A stretch of 64,000 nt of DNA from Brevibacterium sp. XM4083 (GTDB lineage Bacteria; Actinomycetota; Actinomycetes; Actinomycetales; Brevibacteriaceae), in NCBI RefSeq assembly GCF_006489205.2, contig NZ_VFYR02000001.1, positions 186,001-250,000 of the forward strand, in the 5' to 3' direction. Below the pieces are notes generated by a model that saw only the letters and a list, made by a program, of their open reading frames with translations, was not told where the DNA came from and made no database searches. Below, one piece after another: positions 18,389 through 26,991 of this stretch (position 1 is its first letter; each line of letters opens with the position of its first letter). The position numbers and the translations under genes were made by a program.

Positions 18389-19606
18389 ATGAGCACCGGT
18401 GAGCCGAACGCGACGAGCAACCGGCGCACCATCGTCGCAGTGTTCCTTGCCGGCATCTCGGTCTTCCTCGTCCTCTACGAAACCCAGGGCCTCATCCCCG
18501 CCATCCGCGAGGCGTACTCGATCGACACCCCGACCGCGAGCCTCACGGTCTCGGCGACGAACGTCGCCATGGCGTGCTTCCTCATCCCGTTCTCACTGCT
18601 CGCCTCCCGGATCGGCCACGCCCGGCAGATCGTCGGCGGCGTCATCCTCGCCGCGGTCCTCGCCCTCATCCTGCCGTTCACCCCCAACCCCGAACTGCTC
18701 ATCACCGTCCGCTTCCTCCAAGGCGTGGCGATCGCCTCGGTGCCGGCCACCGCGATGGCCTACCTGTCCCTGCGGCTTCCGCCCTCGGCCCTGCCCGGCG
18801 CGATCGGCGTCTACATCGCCGGGAACACGATCGGCGGCCTGTGCTCCCGTCTGCTCACCGGACTCGCCGCCGAGGTCCTCGGCTGGCACGGCGGCCTCGC
18901 CTTCACCGCAGCGGTCGCCCTCGCCATCGGACTCATCGTCGTCTGGCTCCTCCGCCGCGACATGGCCCGGAGCGACACGACCCCGAGCGCCACTGCACAG
19001 AGCGACACGACCCCGAGCGACACTGCACAGAGCGATACCGCTTCACCGCCTTGGCGAATCCCAAGCGGACTGTGGGGCATCTACCTCACCGGGTTCCTCT
19101 GCATGATCGTCTTCGGCGGCTCCTTCACGATGCTCGGCTCCCGACTCCAACAGGACCCGTGGAACCTCAGCGAGGGCACCGTCGCGCTCTTCTTCCTCAT
19201 CTACCTCGTCGGCACCGTCGTGACGACGTACTACGGTCGCCTCGCCCTGACCTTCACGCGCCGTCGCCTCACGCTCATCGGCATGGTCACCGCGATTATC
19301 GGCGCCTGCCTCACCCTCGTCGACTCGCTCCCGCTCATCATCATCGGCATGTCGCTGCTCACCGGCGGCTTCTTCCTCGGTCACACCGGCGCCTCGGCGG
19401 CCGCGAGCACCGCCCGACCCGGCGTCGACACCACGCGGTCCTCCGCCATCTACCTCACCGTCTACTATCTCGGCACGAGCCTCGGCGCCTGGCTCTCCGC
19501 CGTGCTCTTCACCGATTTCGCGTGGCCGGGCGTCGTCGGGATGTGCCTGACGTCCCTGGTCGCCGTGATCGTGCTCACCCTTGTAGGGTTCAGACAACGC
19601 CAGTGA
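18389..19606 (+). CDS. MFS transporter
   Basis: A 405-residue integral membrane protein of the major facilitator superfamily with about 12 hydrophobic segments. The cytoplasmic loop after TM2 reads SRIGHARQ, a weak form of the MFS motif A. The central loop between the two six-helix halves contains a 30-bp tandem duplication that yields SDTTPSATAQ/SDTTPSDTAQ. The substrate is unknown; proton-driven efflux of small organic molecules is usual for this group. The start at 18389 follows a TACCGT box by 7 nt. The enoyl-CoA hydratase gene begins 11 bp after the stop, so the two are probably cotranscribed. Confidence 0.82.
   Translation: MSTGEPNATSNRRTIVAVFLAGISVFLVLYETQGLIPAIREAYSIDTPTASLTVSATNVAMACFLIPFSLLASRIGHARQIVGGVILAAVLALILPFTPNPELLITVRFLQGVAIASVPATAMAYLSLRLPPSALPGAIGVYIAGNTIGGLCSRLLTGLAAEVLGWHGGLAFTAAVALAIGLIVVWLLRRDMARSDTTPSATAQSDTTPSDTAQSDTASPPWRIPSGLWGIYLTGFLCMIVFGGSFTMLGSRLQQDPWNLSEGTVALFFLIYLVGTVVTTYYGRLALTFTRRRLTLIGMVTAIIGACLTLVDSLPLIIIGMSLLTGGFFLGHTGASAAASTARPGVDTTRSSAIYLTVYYLGTSLGAWLSAVLFTDFAWPGVVGMCLTSLVAVIVLTLVGFRQRQ
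18971..19037. repeat. 30-bp tandem repeat inside the MFS central loop
   Basis: A unit starting AGCGACACGACCCCGAGC is present at 18971-19000 and 19001-19030, with 7 bp of a third copy. It stays in frame and lengthens the interdomain loop. Confidence 0.9.
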
Positions 19607-19617
19607 AAGGATCCTCG

Positions 19618-20409
19618 ATGCCCCAGATCGTCCACTCCATCGCCGACGGCGTCGCCCACGTCGAGATCGACCGCGCCGATAAACTCAACTCCCTGACCAG
19701 GGGCGTCTTCGAGGAGCTCGTCGAGGTCGGTCTCCACCTCGCCACGCTCCCCGAGGTCCGTGCGATCGTCCTCTCCGGCCGCGGGCGCGCCTTCAGCGCA
19801 GGTCTCGACCTCGCAGAGATGGCGCGGATCGCCGAGGAGGGGCCCAGTGGCATCGGCGCCGACGGTGACCTCCTCGGTTCCGCCCGCGCCCTGGCTCAGA
19901 AGGCCGTGCACGTGTGGTCCCTCGTCGAGGTGCCCGTCATCGCCGCGGTCGCCGGGCCCGCCCTCGGCGGGGGCATGCAGATCGCCCTCGGCGCCGACAT
20001 CCGCGTCGCGAGCCCCGACTCGCAGTTCTCGCTCATGGAGATCAAGTGGGGGATCATCCCCGACATGTGCGGCACCCAGCTGCTGCCCCGCCTCGTCGGC
20101 CCCGGCATGGCGAAGAAGCTCATCGTCACCGGTGAGGCGATCGGCGGCGTCGAAGCGCAGCGGATCGGACTCGTCGAGGAGCTCGCCGAGGACCCGATCG
20201 CCAGAGCCCTCGAGCTCGCCGCCGACATCGCCTCGAAGTCCCGTCAGGCGCTCGTGTGGTCGAAGCGCCTCGTCGACCTCTCCTACTCAGTCCCCTTCGC
20301 CGAGGGACTCGCCGCCGAACAGCAGGCGCTCTCCGAACTCCTCGGCTCGGACGAACAGCGCCGAGTCGTCGAAGAGCGACTCACGAGCATGCGGGCCTCC
20401 CGCCGCTGA
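19618..20409 (+). CDS. Enoyl-CoA hydratase/isomerase family protein (crotonase)
   Basis: A 263-residue crotonase-fold enzyme acting on CoA thioesters. It has the first oxyanion-hole strand SGRGRAFSAGLDL (about residues 54-66) and the second, AAVAGPALGGGMQIALGADIRVAS (about 112-135). The residue after GGGMQIAL and the later SLMEIKWGIIPD correspond to positions that carry the catalytic acids in hydratases. The exact reaction, hydration or isomerisation, is not fixed by sequence. Length is normal. The start at 19618 has AAAGGA 7 nt upstream. It follows the MFS gene by 11 bp and is convergent with the Nudix gene. Confidence 0.88.
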   Translation: MPQIVHSIADGVAHVEIDRADKLNSLTRGVFEELVEVGLHLATLPEVRAIVLSGRGRAFSAGLDLAEMARIAEEGPSGIGADGDLLGSARALAQKAVHVWSLVEVPVIAAVAGPALGGGMQIALGADIRVASPDSQFSLMEIKWGIIPDMCGTQLLPRLVGPGMAKKLIVTGEAIGGVEAQRIGLVEELAEDPIARALELAADIASKSRQALVWSKRLVDLSYSVPFAEGLAAEQQALSELLGSDEQRRVVEERLTSMRASRR

Positions 20410-20422
20410 ACCGCACCGTGGC

Positions 20423-21031
20423 TCAGGGCGCCTCATCCGGGCGCACGACGTCGATGACGCGAGGGCCGGTCGTGACCGCTGAGGCCGAGGCGAAGGTCGC
20501 CAGCTCGCTGAGCAGGACGAACGTGGGACGCATGAGCTTGAGTTCGCCGACCGACTCAGCGGTGAGGAGCGCGGCGACCGGCAGCCACTCGCTCGTGTGC
20601 GCCTCGGTCGTGACATGCTGCGGAGCCAGCGCCTCGTCGGCGGCCACAACGTAGAAGTACGTGTCGAAGCGCTTCGGCTGTCCGGGCGGGGTCACCCAGT
20701 TCGCCCACGGTGTGAGCGCATTCGGGTCGATGACGGCGCCCGTCTCCTCGGCGACCTCACGGACTGCGGTCGCGATGAGGACCCGCCAATCGTCGATCGT
20801 CGAATCCTGCCACGCCGCCCGGTGGAGTTCTGGGTCGGAGACGACGACCGCCTCGGCGCCGGCGACATCGACGGGATCGACACGGCCGCCGGGGAAGACG
20901 ACGACCCCGGCGGCGAAATCCATCGTCGAGACCCGGTGCTGGACGAAGACCTCGAGTCCGGACTCGCCGTCCCTGACCATGATCACGCTCACGGCTGGAC
21001 GGATGGGGACGGCGGTGGGATCGACGGTCAT
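20423..21031 (-). CDS. Nudix hydrolase with a split Nudix box
   Basis: A 202-residue Nudix-fold hydrolase that would cleave a nucleoside diphosphate linked to another group. The Nudix box is split. GVVVFPGGRVDP is separated from the REVAEETG helix by about 45 residues instead of the usual few, as in NUDT7/NUDT19-type enzymes that act on CoA derivatives (from memory of the families). I start at the ATG at 21031; a GTG at 21043 adds four residues but sits too close to the AAGG. Given the many acyl-CoA enzymes nearby, a CoA-related substrate is an attractive inference only. Confidence 0.8.
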   Translation of the reverse strand: MTVDPTAVPIRPAVSVIMVRDGESGLEVFVQHRVSTMDFAAGVVVFPGGRVDPVDVAGAEAVVVSDPELHRAAWQDSTIDDWRVLIATAVREVAEETGAVIDPNALTPWANWVTPPGQPKRFDTYFYVVAADEALAPQHVTTEAHTSEWLPVAALLTAESVGELKLMRPTFVLLSELATFASASAVTTGPRVIDVVRPDEAP

Positions 21032-21173
21032 AGCAGTGGACACCTTCGGTCGGGGCTGGTCATCTCATTATCGCGCGTTCGCACCGCGGATCGGCAGGGT
21101 GACCTTGCGCGATACGATGAGGAAGTCAGAGCGGCCCCGGCGGCCGGAGTGCCAGGCGGAGGAGGTGATCGAC

Positions 21174-22661
21174 GTGGAGGTCTACCCCCTCTTCACCGTC
21201 GACAGCGCCTGGCCGAACTGGCTGCTCTTCCTCCTCTTCGCCGTCGACCTCCTCATCCGGATCATCGCGCTCGGGTGGATCCCGCACAATCGCCGCCCGT
21301 CGGTGGCGCTCGGCTGGCTGCTCGCGATCTTCCTCATCCCCTATGTCGGGCTGCTCGCGTTCCTCCTGCTCGGCTCCTCGAAGCTGCCCAAGCATCGGCG
21401 GAAGAAGCAGACCGTCATCAACGACATCATCCGCGAGGAGTCGAACGAGCAGGCGATCGTCGGCGAGCACAGCCACCTGCCCGAACCCCTGGCGACGGCG
21501 GCCCAGCTCAACTTCGACCTCGGGGCCCTGCCGATGACCCACGGCAATGCGTTCATCCTCCACACGGACAACCACGAGTGCATGGAGGCGATGGCCGACG
21601 CCATCGATGCCGCCCACGACTACGTCCACTTCGAGTTCTACATCGTCGCCATCGACGCGACGACGAAACGGCTCATCGACTCCCTCTTCAACGCCCACGC
21701 GCGGGGCGTGCGGGTGCGGATCCTCATCGACCACCTCGGGTCGATCGGGTACCCGGGCTATTCGGAGCTCGTCAAACGGCTCGACTCATCGGGCATACCG
21801 TGGCGCCGAGCCCTGCCGATCCGCCCCTGGAGAGGCGAGTATCAGCGTCCTGACCTGCGCAACCACCGCAAGATCCTCGTCGTCGACGGGGTCAGGGCGT
21901 TCACCGGTTCGCAGAACATCATCGACCGCTCGTACAACAAGGCCCGCAACCGGCGGAAGGGCTTCCAGTGGATGGATCTCTCCCTCGAATGCGAGGGGCC
22001 GGTCGTCGACGAACTCGATGCGGTCTTCACCACGGACTGGTATTCGGAGACCGACGAGCTCTTCGACGAGTCCGCGCAGCTCGAACTCAACGCCCCCATC
22101 AGCGGTGGCGCCCTCGCTCAGGTCGTCCCGTCCGGTCCCGGGTTCGAGGACGAGAACAACCTGCGCCTGTTCAATCACCTCATCTACAACGCGAACCGCA
22201 CTGTCGTCGTGTGCTCCCCGTACTTCGTCCCCGACGAATCGCTGCTCCACGCTCTGACGACGGAGGCGCGCTCGGGTGTCGACGTCCGCCTCTACGTCGG
22301 TGAGACGAGCGACCACTGGCTCACCCACCGCGCCCAGCAGTCGTACTACGACGAGCTCGTCCGCGCCGGGGTCCGCATCTTCATGTACCACGCGCCCACC
22401 GTCCTCCACTCGAAGTTCCTCCTCATCGACGACGATGTGTCGATCATCGGGTCCTCGAACATGGACGAGCGCTCGTTCGCGATGAACCTCGAGGTGACGA
22501 TGTTCATCGTCGACAAGGAGTTCACGGCGCGGATGTACGCGCTCGAAGCCGAAGAGTACGCGCCGAACTCCGTCGAACTCGATGCCGAGGAGTGGCGGAA
22601 CCGGCCGCTGCACAAGAAGTACATCGAGAACGTCGCCCGGCTGACGAGCTCGCTGCTGTAG
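21174..22661 (+). CDS. cls: Cardiolipin synthase (two-domain phospholipase D family)
   Basis: A 495-residue membrane enzyme that joins two phosphatidylglycerols, or PG and another phospholipid, into cardiolipin. The N-terminus has two hydrophobic segments (about residues 8-30 and 45-65). Two PLD catalytic HKD motifs follow: NHRKILVVDG with GSQNI (about 225), and LHSKFLLIDD with IGSSNMDERS (about 410). The GTG at 21174 is chosen because GGAGGAGGTGATC, a nearly full anti-Shine-Dalgarno match, ends 8 nt before it. Longer in-frame extensions upstream overlap the Nudix gene and are not coding. A perfect terminator hairpin follows at 22698. Confidence 0.93.
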   Translation: MEVYPLFTVDSAWPNWLLFLLFAVDLLIRIIALGWIPHNRRPSVALGWLLAIFLIPYVGLLAFLLLGSSKLPKHRRKKQTVINDIIREESNEQAIVGEHSHLPEPLATAAQLNFDLGALPMTHGNAFILHTDNHECMEAMADAIDAAHDYVHFEFYIVAIDATTKRLIDSLFNAHARGVRVRILIDHLGSIGYPGYSELVKRLDSSGIPWRRALPIRPWRGEYQRPDLRNHRKILVVDGVRAFTGSQNIIDRSYNKARNRRKGFQWMDLSLECEGPVVDELDAVFTTDWYSETDELFDESAQLELNAPISGGALAQVVPSGPGFEDENNLRLFNHLIYNANRTVVVCSPYFVPDESLLHALTTEARSGVDVRLYVGETSDHWLTHRAQQSYYDELVRAGVRIFMYHAPTVLHSKFLLIDDDVSIIGSSNMDERSFAMNLEVTMFIVDKEFTARMYALEAEEYAPNSVELDAEEWRNRPLHKKYIENVARLTSSLL

Positions 22662-22697
22662 AAGCAGGCTGGCGCTCGGTGCTGTAGACGCTGACAG

Positions 22698-22740
22698 CAC
22701 GAAGCGGCGGCTGCCTCGGTAAGGCAGCCGCCGCTTCGTG
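22698..22740. terminator. Perfect 19-bp terminator hairpin between convergent genes
   Basis: The arms 22698-22716 and 22722-22740 are fully complementary with a 5-nt CGGTA loop. There is no T-run. Being symmetrical, it can serve both cls (plus) and the YtxH-like gene (minus). Confidence 0.85.
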
Positions 22741-22752
22741 AAGTGAGCTCCG

Positions 22753-23394
22753 TCAGCTGCGGGACGGTCCTTCGTCCTCGAGCGAGCGCTCGGGATCGGA
22801 GATGACGTCGTTCACTCGCTTCGGCGTCGGAGTCGTGCCCCCGGCGGGCTTTGCCGCAGCACCCGTCGACCCAGCACCTGAGGTGGCGCCCGGAGTCGGC
22901 TTGGCGCCGAGCTTCGGCGAGGGCGTCGCGCCGCCTGCCGAGCCGCCGGTCGGCTTCGGCGTCGTGCCGGCAGCGCCTGAAGCGGACGATCCCGTCGCTC
23001 CGGAGGTCGTCGAGGCGGGCGTCACCGGCTTCGAGACCGAACCTGGGCCTGACGAACCAGCCGAGGTCGAACTCGCCCCGGCCGAACCCGCCGAGGTCGA
23101 ACCCTTCGAACCTGTCGTGCCGCTCGACGATGGTCCGTCGTGCGCATCCTCATCACCGTCGAGCTCCTGCGCTGCGGCATTGACCTTGTCGGTCGCCGTC
23201 TGGACGGCGTCGGCCACTGCCGGAGCCTTCTCGCGGATCGACTGGTTGGCCTTCTCGACCGTCTCCTGCACCTTCGGGTCGGTCCACAGCTCCTGCAGCT
23301 GCGCCTTGAGCTTCTCGTAGCTCTGGCGGCCGGTCCGAGATCCGAGGACGTACCCGATTCCCAGTCCGGCCAGGAGAATCAATCGCTTCTTCAT
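22753..23394 (-). CDS. YtxH-like membrane-anchored protein with Ser/Gly/Ala-rich tail
   Basis: A 213-residue protein. The N-terminus KKRLILLAGLGIGYVLGSRTGRQSYEKL is the short helix plus basic turn of the YtxH/general-stress group. A coiled-coil-like amphipathic segment follows (about residues 30-75, including DPKVQETVEKANQSIREKA), and then about 130 residues of low-complexity Ser, Gly, Ala, Thr and Pro that end in PERSLEDEGPSRS. Probably a single-pass membrane protein with a disordered cytoplasmic tail; the function is unknown. The start has AAGGAG 9 nt upstream. Confidence 0.7.
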   Translation of the reverse strand: MKKRLILLAGLGIGYVLGSRTGRQSYEKLKAQLQELWTDPKVQETVEKANQSIREKAPAVADAVQTATDKVNAAAQELDGDEDAHDGPSSSGTTGSKGSTSAGSAGASSTSAGSSGPGSVSKPVTPASTTSGATGSSASGAAGTTPKPTGGSAGGATPSPKLGAKPTPGATSGAGSTGAAAKPAGGTTPTPKRVNDVISDPERSLEDEGPSRS

Positions 23395-23612
23395 GGTTGT
23401 GCTCTCCTTCGCTGCGTCGCAAATGTGTTCTGAGCCACCAGCCTATACCGACACACCGGGTCAGTGGTGAGGCGATTTCGCGCTGCAGGGTCGATCGCCC
23501 CACCGCCGGCCGGGCCTGCCGCGCGCTGCCGCGCACGCCGCCCATTGCGTAAAGCGACATTGCCGGAAAACTCCCAGCGTCAGCGGACCGTGTCCTCAGC
23601 GCAGCGACACTG

Positions 23613-24632
23613 TCACAGACTCGGCTGCTGCTGTGTGATGCAGTGGATGCCGCCGCCGCGGGCGTAGAGCTCGCGGGCGTCGACCCCGACCACGGTGCGA
23701 CCCGGGTACACCCGCTCGAGGATCGCCTGCGCCTCGGCGTCCATCGGATCATCGAACGTGCACGCGATGACTCCGCCGTTCGTCACGAGATGGTTGACGT
23801 AGGAGTAGTCGACCCAGCCCTCGTCGTCCTTGAGGATCTCCGGCGCCGGAATCGGCACGACCTCGAAGGGCTGACCGTCGGCGGTCGTCTCGTTCGCGAA
23901 GAACTCCTTGAGCTGCTCACTGAACTCATGGTCCGGATGCTCGGGATTGCGCTGATCGTGGACGAGGACGACACCCGGGCTCGGCATCGTCGCCACGATG
24001 TCGACGTGCCCGCGCGTGCCGAAGGTCTGATTGTCCCGATGCAGCCCGTGATCGAGCCAGATGACCTTCTTCGCTCCGATCGTGCGGGCGAACTCGGCCT
24101 CGACATCGGCCTCGGTGAGCCCGGGATTGCGTCCCGGATCGAGCTGCACACTGCGCGTGGCGAGCACCGTTCCCCGACCATCGACGTGGATGCCGCCGCC
24201 TTCGTTGCGCAGCTGCGAGGAGACCACCGGAACGTCCGCGGCCTCGGCAACGAAGCGCCCGATGTGCTCATCGTTGTCCCACGTCGCCCACTCCTGCGCA
24301 CCCCAGCCGTTGAACACCCAGTCGACGGCCGCGAGCTTCCCCTCGTCGTCGATGACGAAGGTCGGGCCGATGTCGCGCATCCACGCATCGTCGAGTTCCG
24401 CAGTGACGATCTCGATGCCCTCGCCGAGGTGGCGCCTGGCATGGTCGACCTGCGCGGGGGAGACGACGACGGTGACCGGGGTGAACTCACTGGCCGCGTT
24501 GGCCACGGCCGCCCACGTCGTGCGCGCCGCCTCGGCGTCCTCCTCCGAGGCACCCAGCGCATAGCCCGAGGACGGGAACGCCATCCAGATGCGGTCGTGG
24601 GCGGCGGTCTCTGCCGGCATGCGGTACGTCAT
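23613..24632 (-). CDS. aguA: Agmatine deiminase (porphyromonas-type peptidyl-arginine deiminase family)
   Basis: The enzyme hydrolyses agmatine to N-carbamoylputrescine and ammonia. The 339-residue protein carries the guanidino-modifying-enzyme signature: DDAWMRDIGPTFV near residue 80, RNEGGGIHVDGRGT near 142, DHGLHRDNQTFGTRGHVD near 193, and the catalytic cysteine in GGGIHCITQQQP near 330. Length is slightly below the usual 350-370. Agmatine is the natural first guess for the substrate; peptidylarginine is unlikely without a secretion signal. A TAGACT box at 24702-24707 lies about 70 bp upstream and is divergent from the CoA-transferase promoter. No carbamoylputrescine amidase lies next to it. 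Confidence 0.9.
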   Translation of the reverse strand: MTYRMPAETAAHDRIWMAFPSSGYALGASEEDAEAARTTWAAVANAASEFTPVTVVVSPAQVDHARRHLGEGIEIVTAELDDAWMRDIGPTFVIDDEGKLAAVDWVFNGWGAQEWATWDNDEHIGRFVAEAADVPVVSSQLRNEGGGIHVDGRGTVLATRSVQLDPGRNPGLTEADVEAEFARTIGAKKVIWLDHGLHRDNQTFGTRGHVDIVATMPSPGVVLVHDQRNPEHPDHEFSEQLKEFFANETTADGQPFEVVPIPAPEILKDDEGWVDYSYVNHLVTNGGVIACTFDDPMDAEAQAILERVYPGRTVVGVDARELYARGGGIHCITQQQPSL

Positions 24633-24701
24633 CGTCTACCTCTTCTGTGGTGCTCTCATCCGGAACTCTGGTGGTGCGACTGCGGACGCAGTGTGACTCC
24701 G

Positions 24702-24762
24702 AGTCTAGCGAGCCTGCGCGCGGCAGGGCCTGCGGATTCCGCACCTGCCGACCCCGTATAGT
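24702..24762. promoter_or_regulatory. Divergent promoter pair: TAGACT (minus) and TATAGT (plus)
   Basis: TAGACT on the minus strand at 24702-24707 fits a -10 box for aguA. TATAGT on the plus strand at 24757-24762 fits one for the CoA-transferase gene. -35 boxes are not obvious. Confidence 0.4.
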
Positions 24763-24821
24763 CGGGCGAGGAGATCAGTCCGGCAAGGGAGACCGACTGG
24801 CAGCGCCGAAGGGAGTCGCAC

Positions 24822-26003
24822 GTGAAGACCGAGGACATCGACGAGCTCTTCGCCAGGAAGGGGACCGGTCCGCTGGCCGGGATCCTCGTCGCGGACTTCT
24901 CCCGGGTCCTCGCCGGCCCCTACGCGACGATGATGCTCGCCGACCTCGGCGCCACGGTCATCAAGGTCGAGGGCCGCACCGGTGACGACACCCGGTACTG
25001 GGCGCCGCCTCGGCGCGGGGACGATGCGACGTACTTCCTCACGGCCAACCGGAACAAGCACTCCGTCGTCCTCGACTTCACCGACCCCGACGATCGCACC
25101 CTCGCCCAGGAGCTCGCCCGCCGGGCCGACGTCCTCGTCGAGAACTTCAAGGCCGGGGGGCTGGCCAAGTACGGCCTCGACTACGACTCGGTGCGGGCGG
25201 ACAACCCGGGCATCGTCTACGCCTCGGTGACCGGATTCGGGCGGGACAATCCGCAGCCGGGATACGACCTCCTCATCCAGGGGCTGTCGGGGTTCATGAG
25301 CGTCACCGGCACCGAGGAGTCCGGCCCGGTCAAGGCCGGTGTCGCGATCGTCGACGTGTTCACCGGCCTCCACACGACCGTCGGCATCCTCGCCGCGCTC
25401 GTCCACCGTCAGGAGACCGGCGTCGGGCAGCTCGTCGAGACGAACCTGCTCTCCTCGGCGCTCTCGGGACTGGCGAACCAGACCTCGGCCTACATCGCCG
25501 GCGGTGTCGTGCCGCGCGCGATGGGCAACGCCCACCCGAGCCTCTACCCGTACCAGCCGATGCCCACCGCTGACGGCCAGATCATCATCGCCATCGGCAA
25601 CGACGCTCAGTTCGGCAAGCTCGCCGAGGTGCTCGGCCACCCCGAATGGGCAGCTGACGACCGTTTCGCCCAGGCGGCGAACCGGAATGAGAACCGCGCC
25701 GAGCTCGAGCCCTACCTCGTCGCCGCCCTCGCCGGGAAGACGAACCAGGAGTGGTACGAGATCCTCTCGGCGGCCGGGCTGCCGAGCGCGCCGATCAACA
25801 CGATCGCTGAGGGCGTCGAGCTCGCCGCCCGGCTCGGCCTCGACCCCATCGCCGAGGCGGGCACCGGTGACCGCGTCATCCCCACCGTGGCCAACCCGAT
25901 CCGCCTGTCCGCGACGCCGCCGAGCTACGATCTCGCGCCGCCGACGCTCGGGCAGAGCACCGAGGCGGTCAAGGAGTGGCTGCGACAGCCGGCAGGGGAG
26001 TGA
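24822..26003 (+). CDS. CaiB/BaiF family (class III) CoA-transferase
   Basis: A 393-residue class III CoA transferase, which moves CoA between carboxylic acids. Family features are FSRVLAGPYATMMLADLGATVIKVE at the N-terminus, FLTANRNKHSVVLD, LVENFKAGGLAKYGLDYD, and GYDLLIQGLSG, whose Asp is the catalytic nucleophile position. The C-terminal region has NAHPSLYPYQPMPTADGQI and ends at normal length. The CoA donor and acceptor cannot be inferred. The start is a GTG at 24822 with GAAGGGAG 6 nt upstream. A TATAGT -10 box lies at 24757. It is followed by an unrelated membrane pair with its own promoter. Confidence 0.9.
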   Translation: MKTEDIDELFARKGTGPLAGILVADFSRVLAGPYATMMLADLGATVIKVEGRTGDDTRYWAPPRRGDDATYFLTANRNKHSVVLDFTDPDDRTLAQELARRADVLVENFKAGGLAKYGLDYDSVRADNPGIVYASVTGFGRDNPQPGYDLLIQGLSGFMSVTGTEESGPVKAGVAIVDVFTGLHTTVGILAALVHRQETGVGQLVETNLLSSALSGLANQTSAYIAGGVVPRAMGNAHPSLYPYQPMPTADGQIIIAIGNDAQFGKLAEVLGHPEWAADDRFAQAANRNENRAELEPYLVAALAGKTNQEWYEILSAAGLPSAPINTIAEGVELAARLGLDPIAEAGTGDRVIPTVANPIRLSATPPSYDLAPPTLGQSTEAVKEWLRQPAGE

Positions 26004-26092
26004 GTCCGGCGGGGCGCGTCGACAGGGATCATTGCCGACGGGGACTGTGCGATGGCGAAAAGTCGACGGGAGCGCTCGGGACTCGGTTAGCC

Positions 26093-26098
26093 TAGAGT
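26093..26098 (+). promoter_or_regulatory. Candidate -10 box (TAGAGT) of the DUF5819-HTTM pair
   Basis: TAGAGT lies about 87 bp upstream of the ATG at 26185 and about 60 bp upstream of the alternative GTG at 26158. It is consistent with separate transcription from the CoA-transferase gene. Confidence 0.35.
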
Positions 26099-26184
26099 CT
26101 GAACGAACCCTGAATCGCCAGGTGATCGGTGCCCGCGGCCGCGGGTCCCGCGGCGGTGTGGCCGACGACGAATCCGGAACTGAG

Positions 26185-26991
26185 ATGGACGACACGAAGA
26201 GCACTGCTTCGCCGCGAACAGCGAAGTCGAAGACGAATCCCGTGGTCAAACGCACGATCATGGTCATCGCCATGGCGCTGACCGGCTTCCACCTGTTCGC
26301 CTCGTTCCTCTGGATCGCGCCGTCGTCGACGCTGCGGGAGATCATCCCCGGCAACCTGCTCTCGCAGTACATGATCCCGATGTGGGGTCAGTCGTGGAGC
26401 GTGTTCGCCCCCGAACCGATCAACGGTGACTACTACTTCGACGTCCGCGCCGTCGTCTCCACCCCGGACGGCGGAGAGGAGACGACGGACTGGGTGCGGG
26501 CGACCGACGTCGAACTCGACCACTCGACGTACAGGCTCTTCCCGCCGCGGTCGGCCGGCCTCGGCATCAGTGTGGCCTCGGACCTCAAGGGATCGTGGGA
26601 CGACCTCAGCGACGACCACAAGTCGATCGTCGCACTCGACTACTTCCGGGGAGAGGACTCGGTCGAGCGACTGACGACCAAGCTCGACGAGTACGCCGAC
26701 CCCGACGGCGTGGTCGACGACTACCTCGCGGAGGAGAACACGGCGACGGCGTACGCGACGCAGGTTGCGCTCGCCGTCTGGGGCGAGGACGTGCAGCGGG
26801 TCCAGTTCCTCGCCGCCCGACAGAACGTCGTGCCGTTCGCGCAGCGCAACGACAAGGACGCCGAACGTCCCGCGGTCCAGCCCGTCACCGTCGGCTGGCG
26901 GGCCCTGACGTTTGCGGATGACCAATCGAACGAGGACTTCGCGGACTACTTCTGCGCCTCGGACACAGTGAGGTGCGTCAGTGAGCAGTGA
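26185..26991 (+). CDS. DUF5819 family protein
   Basis: A 268-residue protein with one N-terminal hydrophobic helix (about residues 24-45, RTIMVIAMALTGFHLFASFLW). An exported domain follows with IIPGNLLSQYMIPMWGQSWSVFAPEPINGDYYFDVRA, the hallmark region of DUF5819, and two cysteines near the C-terminus (CASDTVRC) that could pair. It is predicted to be anchored with the domain outside the membrane. The next gene, an HTTM protein, overlaps its end by 11 bp, so the two are translationally coupled. The start at 26185 is preceded by GGA 10 nt upstream; a GTG at 26158 is possible. The function of the pair is unknown. Confidence 0.75.
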   Translation: MDDTKSTASPRTAKSKTNPVVKRTIMVIAMALTGFHLFASFLWIAPSSTLREIIPGNLLSQYMIPMWGQSWSVFAPEPINGDYYFDVRAVVSTPDGGEETTDWVRATDVELDHSTYRLFPPRSAGLGISVASDLKGSWDDLSDDHKSIVALDYFRGEDSVERLTTKLDEYADPDGVVDDYLAEENTATAYATQVALAVWGEDVQRVQFLAARQNVVPFAQRNDKDAERPAVQPVTVGWRALTFADDQSNEDFADYFCASDTVRCVSEQ

